Source: Acidimicrobiaceae bacterium
Lineage (GTDB): Bacteria > Actinomycetota > Acidimicrobiia > Acidimicrobiales > Palsa-688
Length of the DNA: 17,684 bases
Assembly: GCA_030838025.1 (NCBI GenBank)
Contig: JAUTXM010000201.1
Span: forward strand, 1 to 17,684
Direction of reading: 5' to 3'
The notes below the pieces were generated by a model that was not told the origin of the DNA, did not search any database, and was given only the letters and a program-made list of their open reading frames with translations. The position numbers and the translations under genes are program-made. This document shows, one piece after another, positions 1-6,487 of this stretch; position 1 is the stretch's first letter, and each line of letters begins with the position of its first letter.

Positions 1-637
1 CTGGTGCGGGTTCGGGTTCGGGTGCCGGTGCCGGTGTGATGGCGATTCCTGCGTCCGTCGATGCCGTCACCTGTTCCCGGGCGGCGATGAGCCGTTCACG
101 CTCGGCCAGTTCGGCCTCTCGCGCCGCCAGCGCCGCCTCGCGGGCGCCCAGCGCTGCCTCGGGCGCTGCGTCGGGCTCCTCAGTGGCCTGGCCGGGCTTG
201 GTGCCGTCGGGAAGAACACCGGCGGCGTCGAGCACCGACGGCTCGGCCAGGATCTCGACGTTGTATGCCCGCACGGCGAGGGCGATCGCATCCGACGGCC
301 GGCACGCCAGGATGCGGCGTTCTCCCGCCTGCTCCAACTCGATGTGGGCGAAGTAGTGCCGCTCCTCGTGCACCGCGGTGATCACCACCCGGTCGATCCG
401 CGCCCCAAGCAGCGCAACGGTCGACACGAACAGGTCCCACGTCGAAGGGCGGCCAGGAACGGCGCCGTGCCATCCGGCCAAGATGGCAGTGGCCTCGGGT
501 TGGCCGATGATGATGCGCAGCGAGCGGTACGGCGCCTCGTCCTCGGTCAACGTGACCAGCCCGGCCTCGACGCCGACCTGGGCGGGCACGGCCGTGAGGA
601 CGTCGGCTATATGGAGGTGGATCGGTCCCGTGGGCAC
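1..637 (-). CDS. DUF151 bifunctional nuclease (BFN) family protein, 3' end beyond window
   Basis: A GTG start at 637 opens a frame that stays open to base 1, giving 212 codons without the true C-terminus. Residues about 5-140 read as a DUF151/BFN domain: an LTEDEAPYRSLRIIIGQPEA strand region, a VVITAVHEERHYFAHIEL stretch and the hallmark CRPSDAIALAVRA. BFN-family proteins are reported to act as DNases/RNases or as nucleic-acid-associated regulators, and the substrate here is unknown. After the domain, residues about 150-190 form an Ala/Glu/Arg-rich segment of AREAELAERE type that should be a coiled coil, then a Pro-Ala-Glu tail begins. Most family members end soon after the domain, so this tail is an addition. 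The start lies 9 nt after the comF stop, so the two are probably co-transcribed. No strong Shine-Dalgarno is visible. Confidence 0.8.
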   Translation of the reverse strand, partial: MPTGPIHLHIADVLTAVPAQVGVEAGLVTLTEDEAPYRSLRIIIGQPEATAILAGWHGAVPGRPSTWDLFVSTVALLGARIDRVVITAVHEERHYFAHIELEQAGERRILACRPSDAIALAVRAYNVEILAEPSVLDAAGVLPDGTKPGQATEEPDAAPEAALGAREAALAAREAELAERERLIAAREQVTASTDAGIAITPAPAPEPEPAP

Positions 638-646
638 CCCGGCACT

Positions 647-1480
647 CTACGTCCGGCCCTCAAGCCGACCGAGACCCGGGCCCAGCGGCGGCCCAGGACC
701 TGGCGGCCCAGGACCTGGCCCGCGCTGCCACGGTTGACGGGCCAGGGTCAAACCGGCCACCTCGTCGGCGCCCGCCCGCACCAGCGCGCGGGCGACCTCG
801 CGGAGCGTGCTGCCCTCGGTGAACACGTCGTCGATCACCAGGATCCGCAAGCCCTCGACCACCCCTGGTTCCGGTACCCGCAGTGCGCCGCGGAGCGGTC
901 CCTCGGCACACGCTCGACGTGCCGGCCGGCTCAAGGCCGCGAGCGCCGCCGTCTCCCGGGTCTTCACGACCAGTCCTGCCTCGAATCCCCAGCGTGGACC
1001 CGCCAACCGGGAAGCGACGACCACGATCTCGCCAACCGGGTCCCAGGAGCGCCGAGCCCCGGGACCGGTGTAGGCCGGCATAGGTACGAGGACGTCGTAC
1101 TCGTCGAACCAGGGCATGTGTTCGTCGAGGTACTCCACCAGGGCCCGGCCGAGCATGCTCGCCCAAGCGGTCTGGCCCCGGTACTTGTATCCCGCAATCA
1201 CCCGGCGCCACCCCTCGACATGAGGGCCGATCGACCACACGACGGAGAACCACCGGTCGGCCCGGGTGCACCAATCGTTGACGCACGACTCGCCCGGTCG
1301 GAGGGCCTGGCCACAGACCCCACACGCCGCCCCGGACATCGACGCTGCCGACCCGCTCGCGGCACCGACGCCGTAATGACCACCCCCACCCATCGAACCA
1401 CCCACCGACTCACCCACGGACTCACCTCGCGTGTCGTCGAACGACCGATCCAGCACGGCGGGACGCGCCGAGCGAGCCAC
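647..1480 (-). CDS. ComF-family phosphoribosyltransferase-like protein
   Basis: 277 codons from a GTG at 1480. A four-cysteine zinc-ribbon-like motif (C53, C56, C66, C71) is followed by a type I phosphoribosyltransferase fold; the PRPP-binding loop ILVIDDVFTEGST lies at about 213-225, and YKYRGQ at about 98-103 is typical of ComF proteins. ComF proteins take part in DNA uptake in competent bacteria, but in many Actinobacteria they are present without a proven role. The N-terminal 47 residues are Gly/Ser-rich and unlike the family, so the true start may be the ATG at 1339, which would give 230 aa beginning just before the first cysteine. No leaderless -10 is found at either start. GGAG directly abuts the 1480 GTG. 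The C-terminus is a Pro-Gly tail built by a 15-bp duplication. The DUF151 gene follows after 9 nt. Confidence 0.8.
   Translation of the reverse strand: MARSARPAVLDRSFDDTRGESVGESVGGSMGGGGHYGVGAASGSAASMSGAACGVCGQALRPGESCVNDWCTRADRWFSVVWSIGPHVEGWRRVIAGYKYRGQTAWASMLGRALVEYLDEHMPWFDEYDVLVPMPAYTGPGARRSWDPVGEIVVVASRLAGPRWGFEAGLVVKTRETAALAALSRPARRACAEGPLRGALRVPEPGVVEGLRILVIDDVFTEGSTLREVARALVRAGADEVAGLTLARQPWQRGPGPGPPGPGPPLGPGLGRLEGRT
688..717. repeat. Perfect 15-bp tandem duplication in the comF 3' end
   Basis: Two identical copies of GCGGCCCAGGACCTG occupy 688-702 and 703-717. Read on the minus strand they encode part of the Pro-Gly tail of the ComF-like protein. The length is a multiple of three, so the frame is kept. 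Confidence 0.85.
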
Positions 1481-1495
1481 CTCCAGGATCTCACC

Positions 1496-1579
1496 GAGGT
1501 GAGACCGTTACCCCAAGGTGAGACCGTTACCCCGAGGTGAGACCGTTATCCCGAGGTGAGACCGTTACCCCGAGGTGAG
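1496..1579. repeat. 19-bp tandem repeat array, 4.4 copies, in the hydrolase-comF intergenic gap
   Basis: Four full units of GAGGTGAGACCGTTACCCC lie at 1496-1514, 1515-1533, 1534-1552 and 1553-1571, followed by a partial unit GAGGTGAG at 1572-1579. Only two substitutions occur in the full copies: G to A at 1515 and C to T at 1549. The array fills most of the gap between the hydrolase stop (1565) and the comF start (1480) and runs 12 bases past that stop into the hydrolase gene. The TAA stop itself lies within one unit. On the minus strand each unit reads GGGGTAACGGTCTCACCTC. The function is unknown; it may be a regulator-binding array upstream of comF or a neutral VNTR. Confidence 0.95.
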
Positions 1580-2773
1580 CGTCGCCAGGCCGGGCGCGGC
1601 CGCGCTCCTCATGGCAGCCACCGAGTCGACCCGTCCCTTCAGGTAGCGGTCGAAGAACGCCGTGGTCACGGCCTCCACCACCCCAAGGTGCGCCGCGTCG
1701 GACGTGTAGGGCTCGAGATGCTGGGCATTCAGCAGCCAGAGCAGGTACTTGGGCGACGAGCCGCCGTCATACACCGCCCGGCCCAGCGCGGGCGGGTTCA
1801 GGGCGTCATGGTCGGCCTGGATGACGAGCAGCGCCGGCGCCGGCCCAGCCGGGAACCAGCTGCCCGGGTAGCGGTGCTCGTCGCCCTCCATGACCGCGTC
1901 GGCCGCCAGCCGGCTGTCCTTGCAGCAACTGTTGTACCCGACACCCGCCGTCGTCGAGGCGCCGTCGCTGTGCCCCGCCACGCCGAGGTGACCTCCATCC
2001 ACGAGTCCCGCCAGCGACGGCGCCGCCAGCACCTGGGTGATGACAAACGACAGGTCACCCGGCTGGTTGTCGACGTCGCCCTCGGCGAGCGGCCCACCTG
2101 CGGTCGCCCTCGGAAACGACGGGGCGGCCACCACGTAACCGGCGCCGGCCCAGTTGTGAAGCAACGCGGCGTACGCGCCCGGTGTCGTGTCGTAGCCATG
2201 GGCGAAGACGATCAGGGGAAAAGGGCGGCCCAGGCGGCTGCCGGCGCCGCCTGGCGTCTCCGCCCCGTTCGCCGGGCCGTCGACCGGGTACCGGATCACG
2301 GTGGGAAGCGACCGGAACGCCTCCCCCGGATCGCCGCCGGCGGCCGGCGTCCGCCGGCTGGTATCGACAAAGGTCAGGCTCTCGGTTCCCACCGCCCAGC
2401 GGTGGTTGGCGTCCGCCACGACGGGCGGAGCAGGAACCGAGAGGGTGGCCGCCCCCCCAATGGCCGGCCCCGTGTTGGCCGGGCCCGTCGCCCCGGCAAC
2501 CGCCGTCGCACCGGCAACCGCCGTCGTCCCGGTTCCGGCCGTGGCACCGGCCGCCCGAGGCGGCGCCGATCCGGTGGACGGGGCGCCCGCTGCCGGCCCT
2601 CTCGCCGATGCCGGCCCGGCCGGCCCCGGCGGCCGAGGGGACCCTGCGGCCCGCACGCGGACCGACGCCTCGTCGGCACGCCTCGGACGGGCAAACACGG
2701 CCAGGACCCCGGCCACGAGCGTCAGCGCGCACAGGGCAGCCACGACGTTGAGCCAGCGCGGCCGAGAGGGCAT
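1565..2773 (-). CDS. Membrane-anchored alpha/beta hydrolase (chlorophyllase / PAF-acetylhydrolase-like)
   Basis: 402 aa. An N-terminal hydrophobic helix at about residues 9-27 should anchor it with the enzyme outside the cell; no lipobox cysteine is visible. Residues about 38-120 form a low-complexity Ala/Gly/Pro/Thr linker. The hydrolase fold follows: the oxyanion region LIVFAHGYD at about 187-195, the nucleophile elbow GHSDG with Ser269, an acid candidate in QADHDALNPP (Asp321 or Asp323), and a catalytic His candidate at H352 (AQHLEP) or H362. The substrate cannot be told; an ester or short acyl ester is likely. The ATG at 2773 is supported by a TACCGT -10 hexamer 9 nt upstream, suggesting a leaderless mRNA. 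The last codons and the stop lie in the 19-bp repeat array, so the C-terminus may vary between strains. Confidence 0.8.
   Translation of the reverse strand: MPSRPRWLNVVAALCALTLVAGVLAVFARPRRADEASVRVRAAGSPRPPGPAGPASARGPAAGAPSTGSAPPRAAGATAGTGTTAVAGATAVAGATGPANTGPAIGGAATLSVPAPPVVADANHRWAVGTESLTFVDTSRRTPAAGGDPGEAFRSLPTVIRYPVDGPANGAETPGGAGSRLGRPFPLIVFAHGYDTTPGAYAALLHNWAGAGYVVAAPSFPRATAGGPLAEGDVDNQPGDLSFVITQVLAAPSLAGLVDGGHLGVAGHSDGASTTAGVGYNSCCKDSRLAADAVMEGDEHRYPGSWFPAGPAPALLVIQADHDALNPPALGRAVYDGGSSPKYLLWLLNAQHLEPYTSDAAHLGVVEAVTTAFFDRYLKGRVDSVAAMRSAAAPGLATLTSG
2493..2528. repeat. 18-bp imperfect tandem duplication in the hydrolase linker
   Basis: Two copies of CCGGCAACCGCCGTCG plus two bases (2493-2510 and 2511-2528) differ only in the last two bases. 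On the minus strand they encode the repeated Ala-Val-Ala-Gly-Ala-Thr of the linker between the membrane anchor and the hydrolase domain. The frame is preserved. Confidence 0.75.
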
Positions 2774-2782
2774 GGGCCGCCA

Positions 2783-2788
2783 ACGGTA
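2783..2788 (-). promoter_or_regulatory. -10 element (TACCGT) of the hydrolase gene, leaderless type
   Basis: On the minus strand TACCGT matches the actinobacterial TANNNT -10 and sits 9 nt before the ATG at 2773. No convincing -35 was found. Confidence 0.45.
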
Positions 2789-2821
2789 CCGACGGCCCCC
2801 GGTCGAGCGGTGTATCCCCCG

Positions 2822-3988
2822 CTAGCGTCGGCCGAGATTGATCACTCGATACATGCCGCCCAGTCCGGCCCGTTGACCGACTCGGTGGTCGGAGTGGCGC
2901 AGGCTCTCGTCCTCGGCATCGTCCGCCCGTTGGAAGAAGTTCTCCGCCAGGACGGCCTGCCAGTCGCCACCGGCTTCCATGGCGTCGCACGGGGCTTTGA
3001 ACTCGCACGTGGCGCAGTGGTCGCCGAAGGTCGGCTCGACCGGTAGGTTCGGATCCCGGACCTGCATCGCGTCTTCGGCCACCCGCACACCGGTCTGCTT
3101 CAAGGAGTCCTGGTTGCGACGGATGACCGTCCGCCGGAACAAACCGTTGTCCTGCTGCAACGCCACGTAGTCCTGGACCGTGGCCGCGGACCGGGTCGCC
3201 GGGGTGGCTGCCGGCTCCATGGTGAGCGGGCTGCGCCGGGTGTTGACGTGTCGCGACCCGATCATCGTGCGTTGGTCGCGCTCGACGAACTCCTGTACGG
3301 GGGGGGCGTCCAGCTGCCCGTCCACCCGGAGCTCGTTGATGATGGTCCCGGCAATCAGCATCTGCGGGTACGCGATCTGGGTGTGCCAGCAGTGGCTGCG
3401 AAGGACCTCGTCCTCGATCAGGTCCTCGTTGCTCGTCCAGTCGCCGCGGACCACGCGGTGTTCCACGACCCACAACTCATCGTCGGGATCGGCGATCAGC
3501 TGATCCATCCGACCCATGTAGCGCATCGGGCGGCCATCGAGCGTCCCGAGATCGTGGATCGGGTTGGCCGGGTCGGGGATCGGTGCCCAGATGTCGTGGT
3601 CGGCGAAGATCGAGTCGAAGTCATCGAGGGCTGCGGCCCACACGAAGTAGTTGTTCAGCAATGCCTGCCCCACCACCAAGTTCCGCTCGAACGCCTTCTC
3701 CTCCTCGGGAGTCAAGGGCGCCCACTTCTCGTGATTCGCCCGGCTCTCGCGCATGGAGCGGTCGAACCCTTTGAGGGTGAGCGGCCGGACGATGGCCCGG
3801 TTCCAATCGTCCATGGCCGGGAAGTAGTACACGGCCAAGGCGTCTCGAACGGCCTTGTCGAATGCCCACTCCATCGACGGCCGCTTCTGGGCGTACCGCT
3901 GGCGGATCTGAGAACCGAGATCCCACTCCCGGCGGCAGCGCCGGAACTTTCGCATCTCTCGCGGGCGGATGATAAACGTCCAGGGCAT
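2822..3988 (-). CDS. PD-(D/E)XK nuclease superfamily protein with putative Fe-S cysteines (RecB/Cas4-like)
   Basis: 388 aa from the ATG at 3988. It matches the RecB/Cas4-like nuclease pattern: Cys18 in RRCRREWD near the N-terminus, Asp162 in GRMDQLIA, Glu176 in LWVVEHR, Gln204 and Tyr207 in HTQIAY (the QxxxY-like motif), then Cys325, Cys328 and Cys334 (CATCEFKAPC). One N-terminal plus three C-terminal cysteines is how Cas4/AddB proteins hold a 4Fe-4S cluster. The E-x-K motif reads E-H-R, with Arg178 in place of the catalytic lysine, so activity is uncertain. The 3988 start is chosen because TAAATT lies exactly 7 nt upstream. A GTG at 4036 would add 16 residues and overlap the WS/DGAT stop. 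No CRISPR or recombination genes lie nearby, so the role is unknown. Confidence 0.75.
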   Translation of the reverse strand: MPWTFIIRPREMRKFRRCRREWDLGSQIRQRYAQKRPSMEWAFDKAVRDALAVYYFPAMDDWNRAIVRPLTLKGFDRSMRESRANHEKWAPLTPEEEKAFERNLVVGQALLNNYFVWAAALDDFDSIFADHDIWAPIPDPANPIHDLGTLDGRPMRYMGRMDQLIADPDDELWVVEHRVVRGDWTSNEDLIEDEVLRSHCWHTQIAYPQMLIAGTIINELRVDGQLDAPPVQEFVERDQRTMIGSRHVNTRRSPLTMEPAATPATRSAATVQDYVALQQDNGLFRRTVIRRNQDSLKQTGVRVAEDAMQVRDPNLPVEPTFGDHCATCEFKAPCDAMEAGGDWQAVLAENFFQRADDAEDESLRHSDHRVGQRAGLGGMYRVINLGRR

Positions 3989-3995
3989 GGCTAGG

Positions 3996-4001
3996 AATTT
4001 A
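3996..4001 (-). promoter_or_regulatory. -10 element (TAAATT) of the PD-(D/E)XK gene, leaderless type
   Basis: TAAATT on the minus strand is followed by 7 nt and then the ATG at 3988. It lies in a short AT-rich patch that stands out from the GC-rich surroundings. It supports the shorter start. Confidence 0.55.
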
Positions 4002-4032
4002 TTCCGGTTTGCGGGTCTGTGTAACCCCGGAT

Positions 4033-5451
4033 TCACGCAACTTTCAGAACCTCGTCAAAACCGTCCCGGAGGCAGGCCATGAACGTAGCCTGATCGGGCA
4101 CTGCGGCGGGATCGCTGTTGACCCCGATAAACAACCCGTCGAGGTAGCTGAGCAAGGTTACGTTGACCGCGGCCCCGCTCCTCGGGCCGAACGGGTACTG
4201 CGCTTCCAGCTTGGCTCCGGCCAGGTAGAGGGGAATAGGCACGCCCGGGACGTTGCTCGTGATGACGTCGACCGTGCGCAACAGACCGCCGAGCACGCCG
4301 ATCTGGGCCGCCTTGGGCAGGCGGCGGGTCACGAGCGAAACAGCATCGACCAGGCCCAGCGCGGGCTCCGCCCGCTGCGAGGCCACCAGGTCATGCAGGA
4401 CCCGCATCCGCTCGGCGGGATCGTCGATCTGAAGGGGGACAAGGAATCGCGTGGGCACGAACTGGTTCCCCCCGGCGCCCTCGGTGCCCGCCTTCCCGCC
4501 CCCGCCCGCCTGGCGCAGGCTGATCGGCATGCCCATGCGCAGCGACTCGGGTGCGACGCCGTGCTCGTCGTGATAGCGCCGCAGCCCGCCCATGACGGCG
4601 GCCATGAAGAAGTCGTTGAGTCGGCCCCCGGCCGCCTTGGCCGCAGCCTTGGCATCGGCAAGGGGGATCGACAGCGTGTCGAGGTCGACCGACAAGGACC
4701 TGCCGGTCATGACCGGACTCAGGGGTCGGTTGGCCGGAGCCAGCAGGCGGCCCAACGACCCTGTCACCTCCCGTGCTCGCCGCAGCGCCTCGGTCGGTGC
4801 AAACACCAGATGGGTCAAGCCCCCGACGGTCAGCGGCACGAGCCGGGTGGCCAGCTCCAAGCCCTGGCGCTGCTCGTGATTCCACGCGTCGAGGACCCGT
4901 TCCCATTGACTCATGACATGCACGGGTGGCGCCTCGGGAACGGGGCCGGGGTCGGCCGGCGGCGACTCTTCGAGGTCGAACAGCTGCATGCCCAGCTTCA
5001 CCCCGCCGATCCCGTCGGTGATGGTGTGGTGCAGCTTCACGACCACGGCCGACTTGCCGTCCGCCATGCCGTCGACGACCAGCATCTGCCACAACGGGCG
5101 AGCCAGGTCGAAGCTGGACATGGCCTCGGGACTGGCGATGGCCAACACGTCGGACATGGTCCCCGCTCCGGACGCGGCAACGAAGCGCAGGTGGTAGCGA
5201 AGGTCGAAGTTGGGGTCGATCTCCCATCGAGGCGGCGCGATGGAGAAGGTGTTCGCCATCACGCGCTGGCGCAGGCGGGAAATGGCTCGGCTGGCCCGTT
5301 CGACCTTGTCGGTCAAGCGGTCGTGATCGATCGGTCCTTCGAAGACCAGCACCGAGGTGATCGTGGAGCGAAGCATCGGGTCCTTCTCGATGCTCCACAT
5401 CAGGGCATCGGCGTCGCCCATCCGCTGCTCAGAGCCGGATTCGTCAGCCAT
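4033..5451 (-). CDS. WS/DGAT-family wax ester synthase / diacylglycerol O-acyltransferase
   Basis: 472 aa, the usual length for the family. The acyltransferase active-site motif HHTITDG is at 141-147 (His142 as the catalytic base). An LND at 278-280 and SNVPGVP at about 399-405 correspond to the conserved ND and NVxGP-type motifs of WS/DGAT enzymes. Such enzymes esterify fatty acyl-CoA to diacylglycerol or fatty alcohols, making storage lipid at the inner membrane face, and are common in Actinobacteria. The ATG at 5451 is preferred because GGGGAGG (5457-5463) lies 5 nt upstream; the longer in-frame extension would run into the upstream dehydrogenase. The gene follows that dehydrogenase by 28 nt in the same direction, so the two are probably one transcript. 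A nearby acyl-CoA synthetase could supply substrate. Confidence 0.9.
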   Translation of the reverse strand: MADESGSEQRMGDADALMWSIEKDPMLRSTITSVLVFEGPIDHDRLTDKVERASRAISRLRQRVMANTFSIAPPRWEIDPNFDLRYHLRFVAASGAGTMSDVLAIASPEAMSSFDLARPLWQMLVVDGMADGKSAVVVKLHHTITDGIGGVKLGMQLFDLEESPPADPGPVPEAPPVHVMSQWERVLDAWNHEQRQGLELATRLVPLTVGGLTHLVFAPTEALRRAREVTGSLGRLLAPANRPLSPVMTGRSLSVDLDTLSIPLADAKAAAKAAGGRLNDFFMAAVMGGLRRYHDEHGVAPESLRMGMPISLRQAGGGGKAGTEGAGGNQFVPTRFLVPLQIDDPAERMRVLHDLVASQRAEPALGLVDAVSLVTRRLPKAAQIGVLGGLLRTVDVITSNVPGVPIPLYLAGAKLEAQYPFGPRSGAAVNVTLLSYLDGLFIGVNSDPAAVPDQATFMACLRDGFDEVLKVA

Positions 5452-5456
5452 GTCAA

Positions 5457-5463
5457 CCTCCCC
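5457..5463 (-). promoter_or_regulatory. Shine-Dalgarno GGGGAGG of the WS/DGAT gene
   Basis: Read on the minus strand, GGGGAGG is followed by TTGAC and the ATG at 5451. This is one of very few clear ribosome-binding sites in the window. It fits an internal operon position, in contrast to the predicted leaderless heads of transcription units. Confidence 0.7.
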
Positions 5464-5479
5464 GGCGGCGAGTCTACGG

Positions 5480-6436
5480 TCAGTACCCCAGATCCGGGTC
5501 GACAAGGCCCTCGAGCGTCTCGCCGGCGGCGAAGCGATGCACGTTGTCGGTGATGCGCGCCGCCAGGGCCGGGGTGGCCATGGCCTCGGTGTTGGCGGTG
5601 TGCGGCGTGATGAGGCAGTTGTCCAGCGCCCACAGTGGATGGCCGTCGGGGAGCGGCTCGGGGTCGGTGACATCGAGCCCCGCGGCCGCGATCGCACCAG
5701 TCGACAGCGCCTCGACGAGGTCGTCGGTCACCACGTGGCGGCCGCGGGCCACGTTGACCAGACAGGCGTGGGCCGCCATGGCCTCGAACTGCGGCGACGC
5801 GAAGAAGTAGCTGTTTTCCTCGGTCAAGGCCAACGCCAGGATCACCGCATCGGCGTCGCCCAGGGCGTCGTTGCGCCGGTCCCATCCGAGGACTCGTGCG
5901 TCGTCAAGGGGGTCCGCGCGCTTGCGGACCACGGTCACCTGGCAGCCGAAAGGACCGAGGAGCCGCACGAGCTCGTGTGCGATACCCCCGCCTCCGAAGA
6001 TCGTCACCCGACGGCCGAACAGCGTCTGCCCGGCTTGGCCGCTCCAACCCTCGGCCCGGCTGAATGCCTTCAGGTGGCGAAAGCAGGCGAGGGTGAGCGT
6101 CAACGCGTGCTCGGCCACCGGTTTGCCATAGACGCCCTTGGCGCAGGTCCACAGGTGGTCGTGGTCCAACAGCCCGGCCTCGGCGTACAACTCGACACCG
6201 GCCCACGGCAACTGGACCCAGCGAATGCCACGGTGGCGACCGAGCACGTCGCGCAACGCGGCCGCGGTCGTCTCGGGGTCCATGCCGGCGGAGGTCCAGA
6301 CCAGCGCCTCGGCTTCGTCGGGATCGACGACGACGCCTCCGCCCGCTTCGACCGCGGCGCCGGCCGCCTTCGTCAGCGCAGCGTCGCCGGGAGGCAACAC
6401 CGCGATGCGAGGCGCGGTGCGGAGTGCAGAAGGCAT
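5480..6436 (-). CDS. D-isomer-specific 2-hydroxyacid dehydrogenase (NAD(P)-dependent)
   Basis: 318 aa from the ATG at 6436. The dinucleotide-binding loop is FGGGGIAHEL (147-156), where the third glycine of GxGxxG is replaced. The catalytic triad is recognisable: Arg231 in NVARGR, Glu260 in VTDPEPLPDGHPLW, and His279 in ITPHTAN. The second Rossmann strand ends VVRKR rather than with an acidic residue, which in this family suggests NADP rather than NAD. Members reduce 2-oxoacids or oxidise D-2-hydroxyacids; the substrate here is unknown, with glyoxylate/hydroxypyruvate reductase-like enzymes as one possibility. The start is supported by TAACGT 7 nt upstream. It heads the two-gene unit with WS/DGAT and diverges from the acyl-CoA synthetase. 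Confidence 0.85.
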   Translation of the reverse strand: MPSALRTAPRIAVLPPGDAALTKAAGAAVEAGGGVVVDPDEAEALVWTSAGMDPETTAAALRDVLGRHRGIRWVQLPWAGVELYAEAGLLDHDHLWTCAKGVYGKPVAEHALTLTLACFRHLKAFSRAEGWSGQAGQTLFGRRVTIFGGGGIAHELVRLLGPFGCQVTVVRKRADPLDDARVLGWDRRNDALGDADAVILALALTEENSYFFASPQFEAMAAHACLVNVARGRHVVTDDLVEALSTGAIAAAGLDVTDPEPLPDGHPLWALDNCLITPHTANTEAMATPALAARITDNVHRFAAGETLEGLVDPDLGY

Positions 6437-6443
6437 CGGTCGG

Positions 6444-6449
6444 ACGTTA
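6444..6449 (-). promoter_or_regulatory. -10 element (TAACGT) of the 2-hydroxyacid dehydrogenase gene
   Basis: TAACGT on the minus strand is followed by 7 nt and the ATG at 6436. It is flanked by a 5-bp inverted repeat, GGTCG (6438-6442) and CGACC (6452-6456), which could be an operator half-site pair. A 10-bp string containing it (GCCTAACGTC on the minus strand) recurs at the 3-hydroxyacyl-CoA dehydrogenase promoter. Confidence 0.5.
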
Positions 6450-6474
6450 GGCGACCTCTGGCAGCCTCCCGTTC

Positions 6475-6480
6475 TATGGT
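6475..6480 (+). promoter_or_regulatory. -10 element (TATGGT) of the acyl-CoA synthetase gene
   Basis: TATGGT is followed by GAACGAG (7 nt) and the ATG at 6488. The alternative ATG at 6476 lies inside this hexamer. The divergent -10 at 6444-6449 is only 25 bp away, so the two promoters must overlap. Confidence 0.5.
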
Positions 6481-6487
6481 GAACGAG

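Noticed and set aside
2822..3988. Cas4 of a CRISPR-Cas system
   Set aside because: No repeats with spacers and no other cas genes are in the window; the similarity is to the wider RecB/Cas4 nuclease superfamily.
3989..4036. GTG at 4036 as start of the PD-(D/E)XK gene, overlapping the WS/DGAT stop
   Set aside because: It would allow translational coupling, but the added 16 residues are unlike the family and the TAAATT -10 would then lie inside the gene. The 3988 ATG fits better.
344..5553. Long plus-strand open frames opposite comF, the hydrolase, the nuclease and WS/DGAT (up to about 500 codons)
   Set aside because: They are antisense shadows in GC-rich DNA, with Arg/Pro/Gly-rich products, no domain signatures and no start signals. 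The opposite strand holds clear families.
5357..6487. In-frame upstream extension of the acyl-CoA synthetase
   Set aside because: It lies entirely over the divergent dehydrogenase gene. The family N-terminus and the TATGGT element place the start at 6488.
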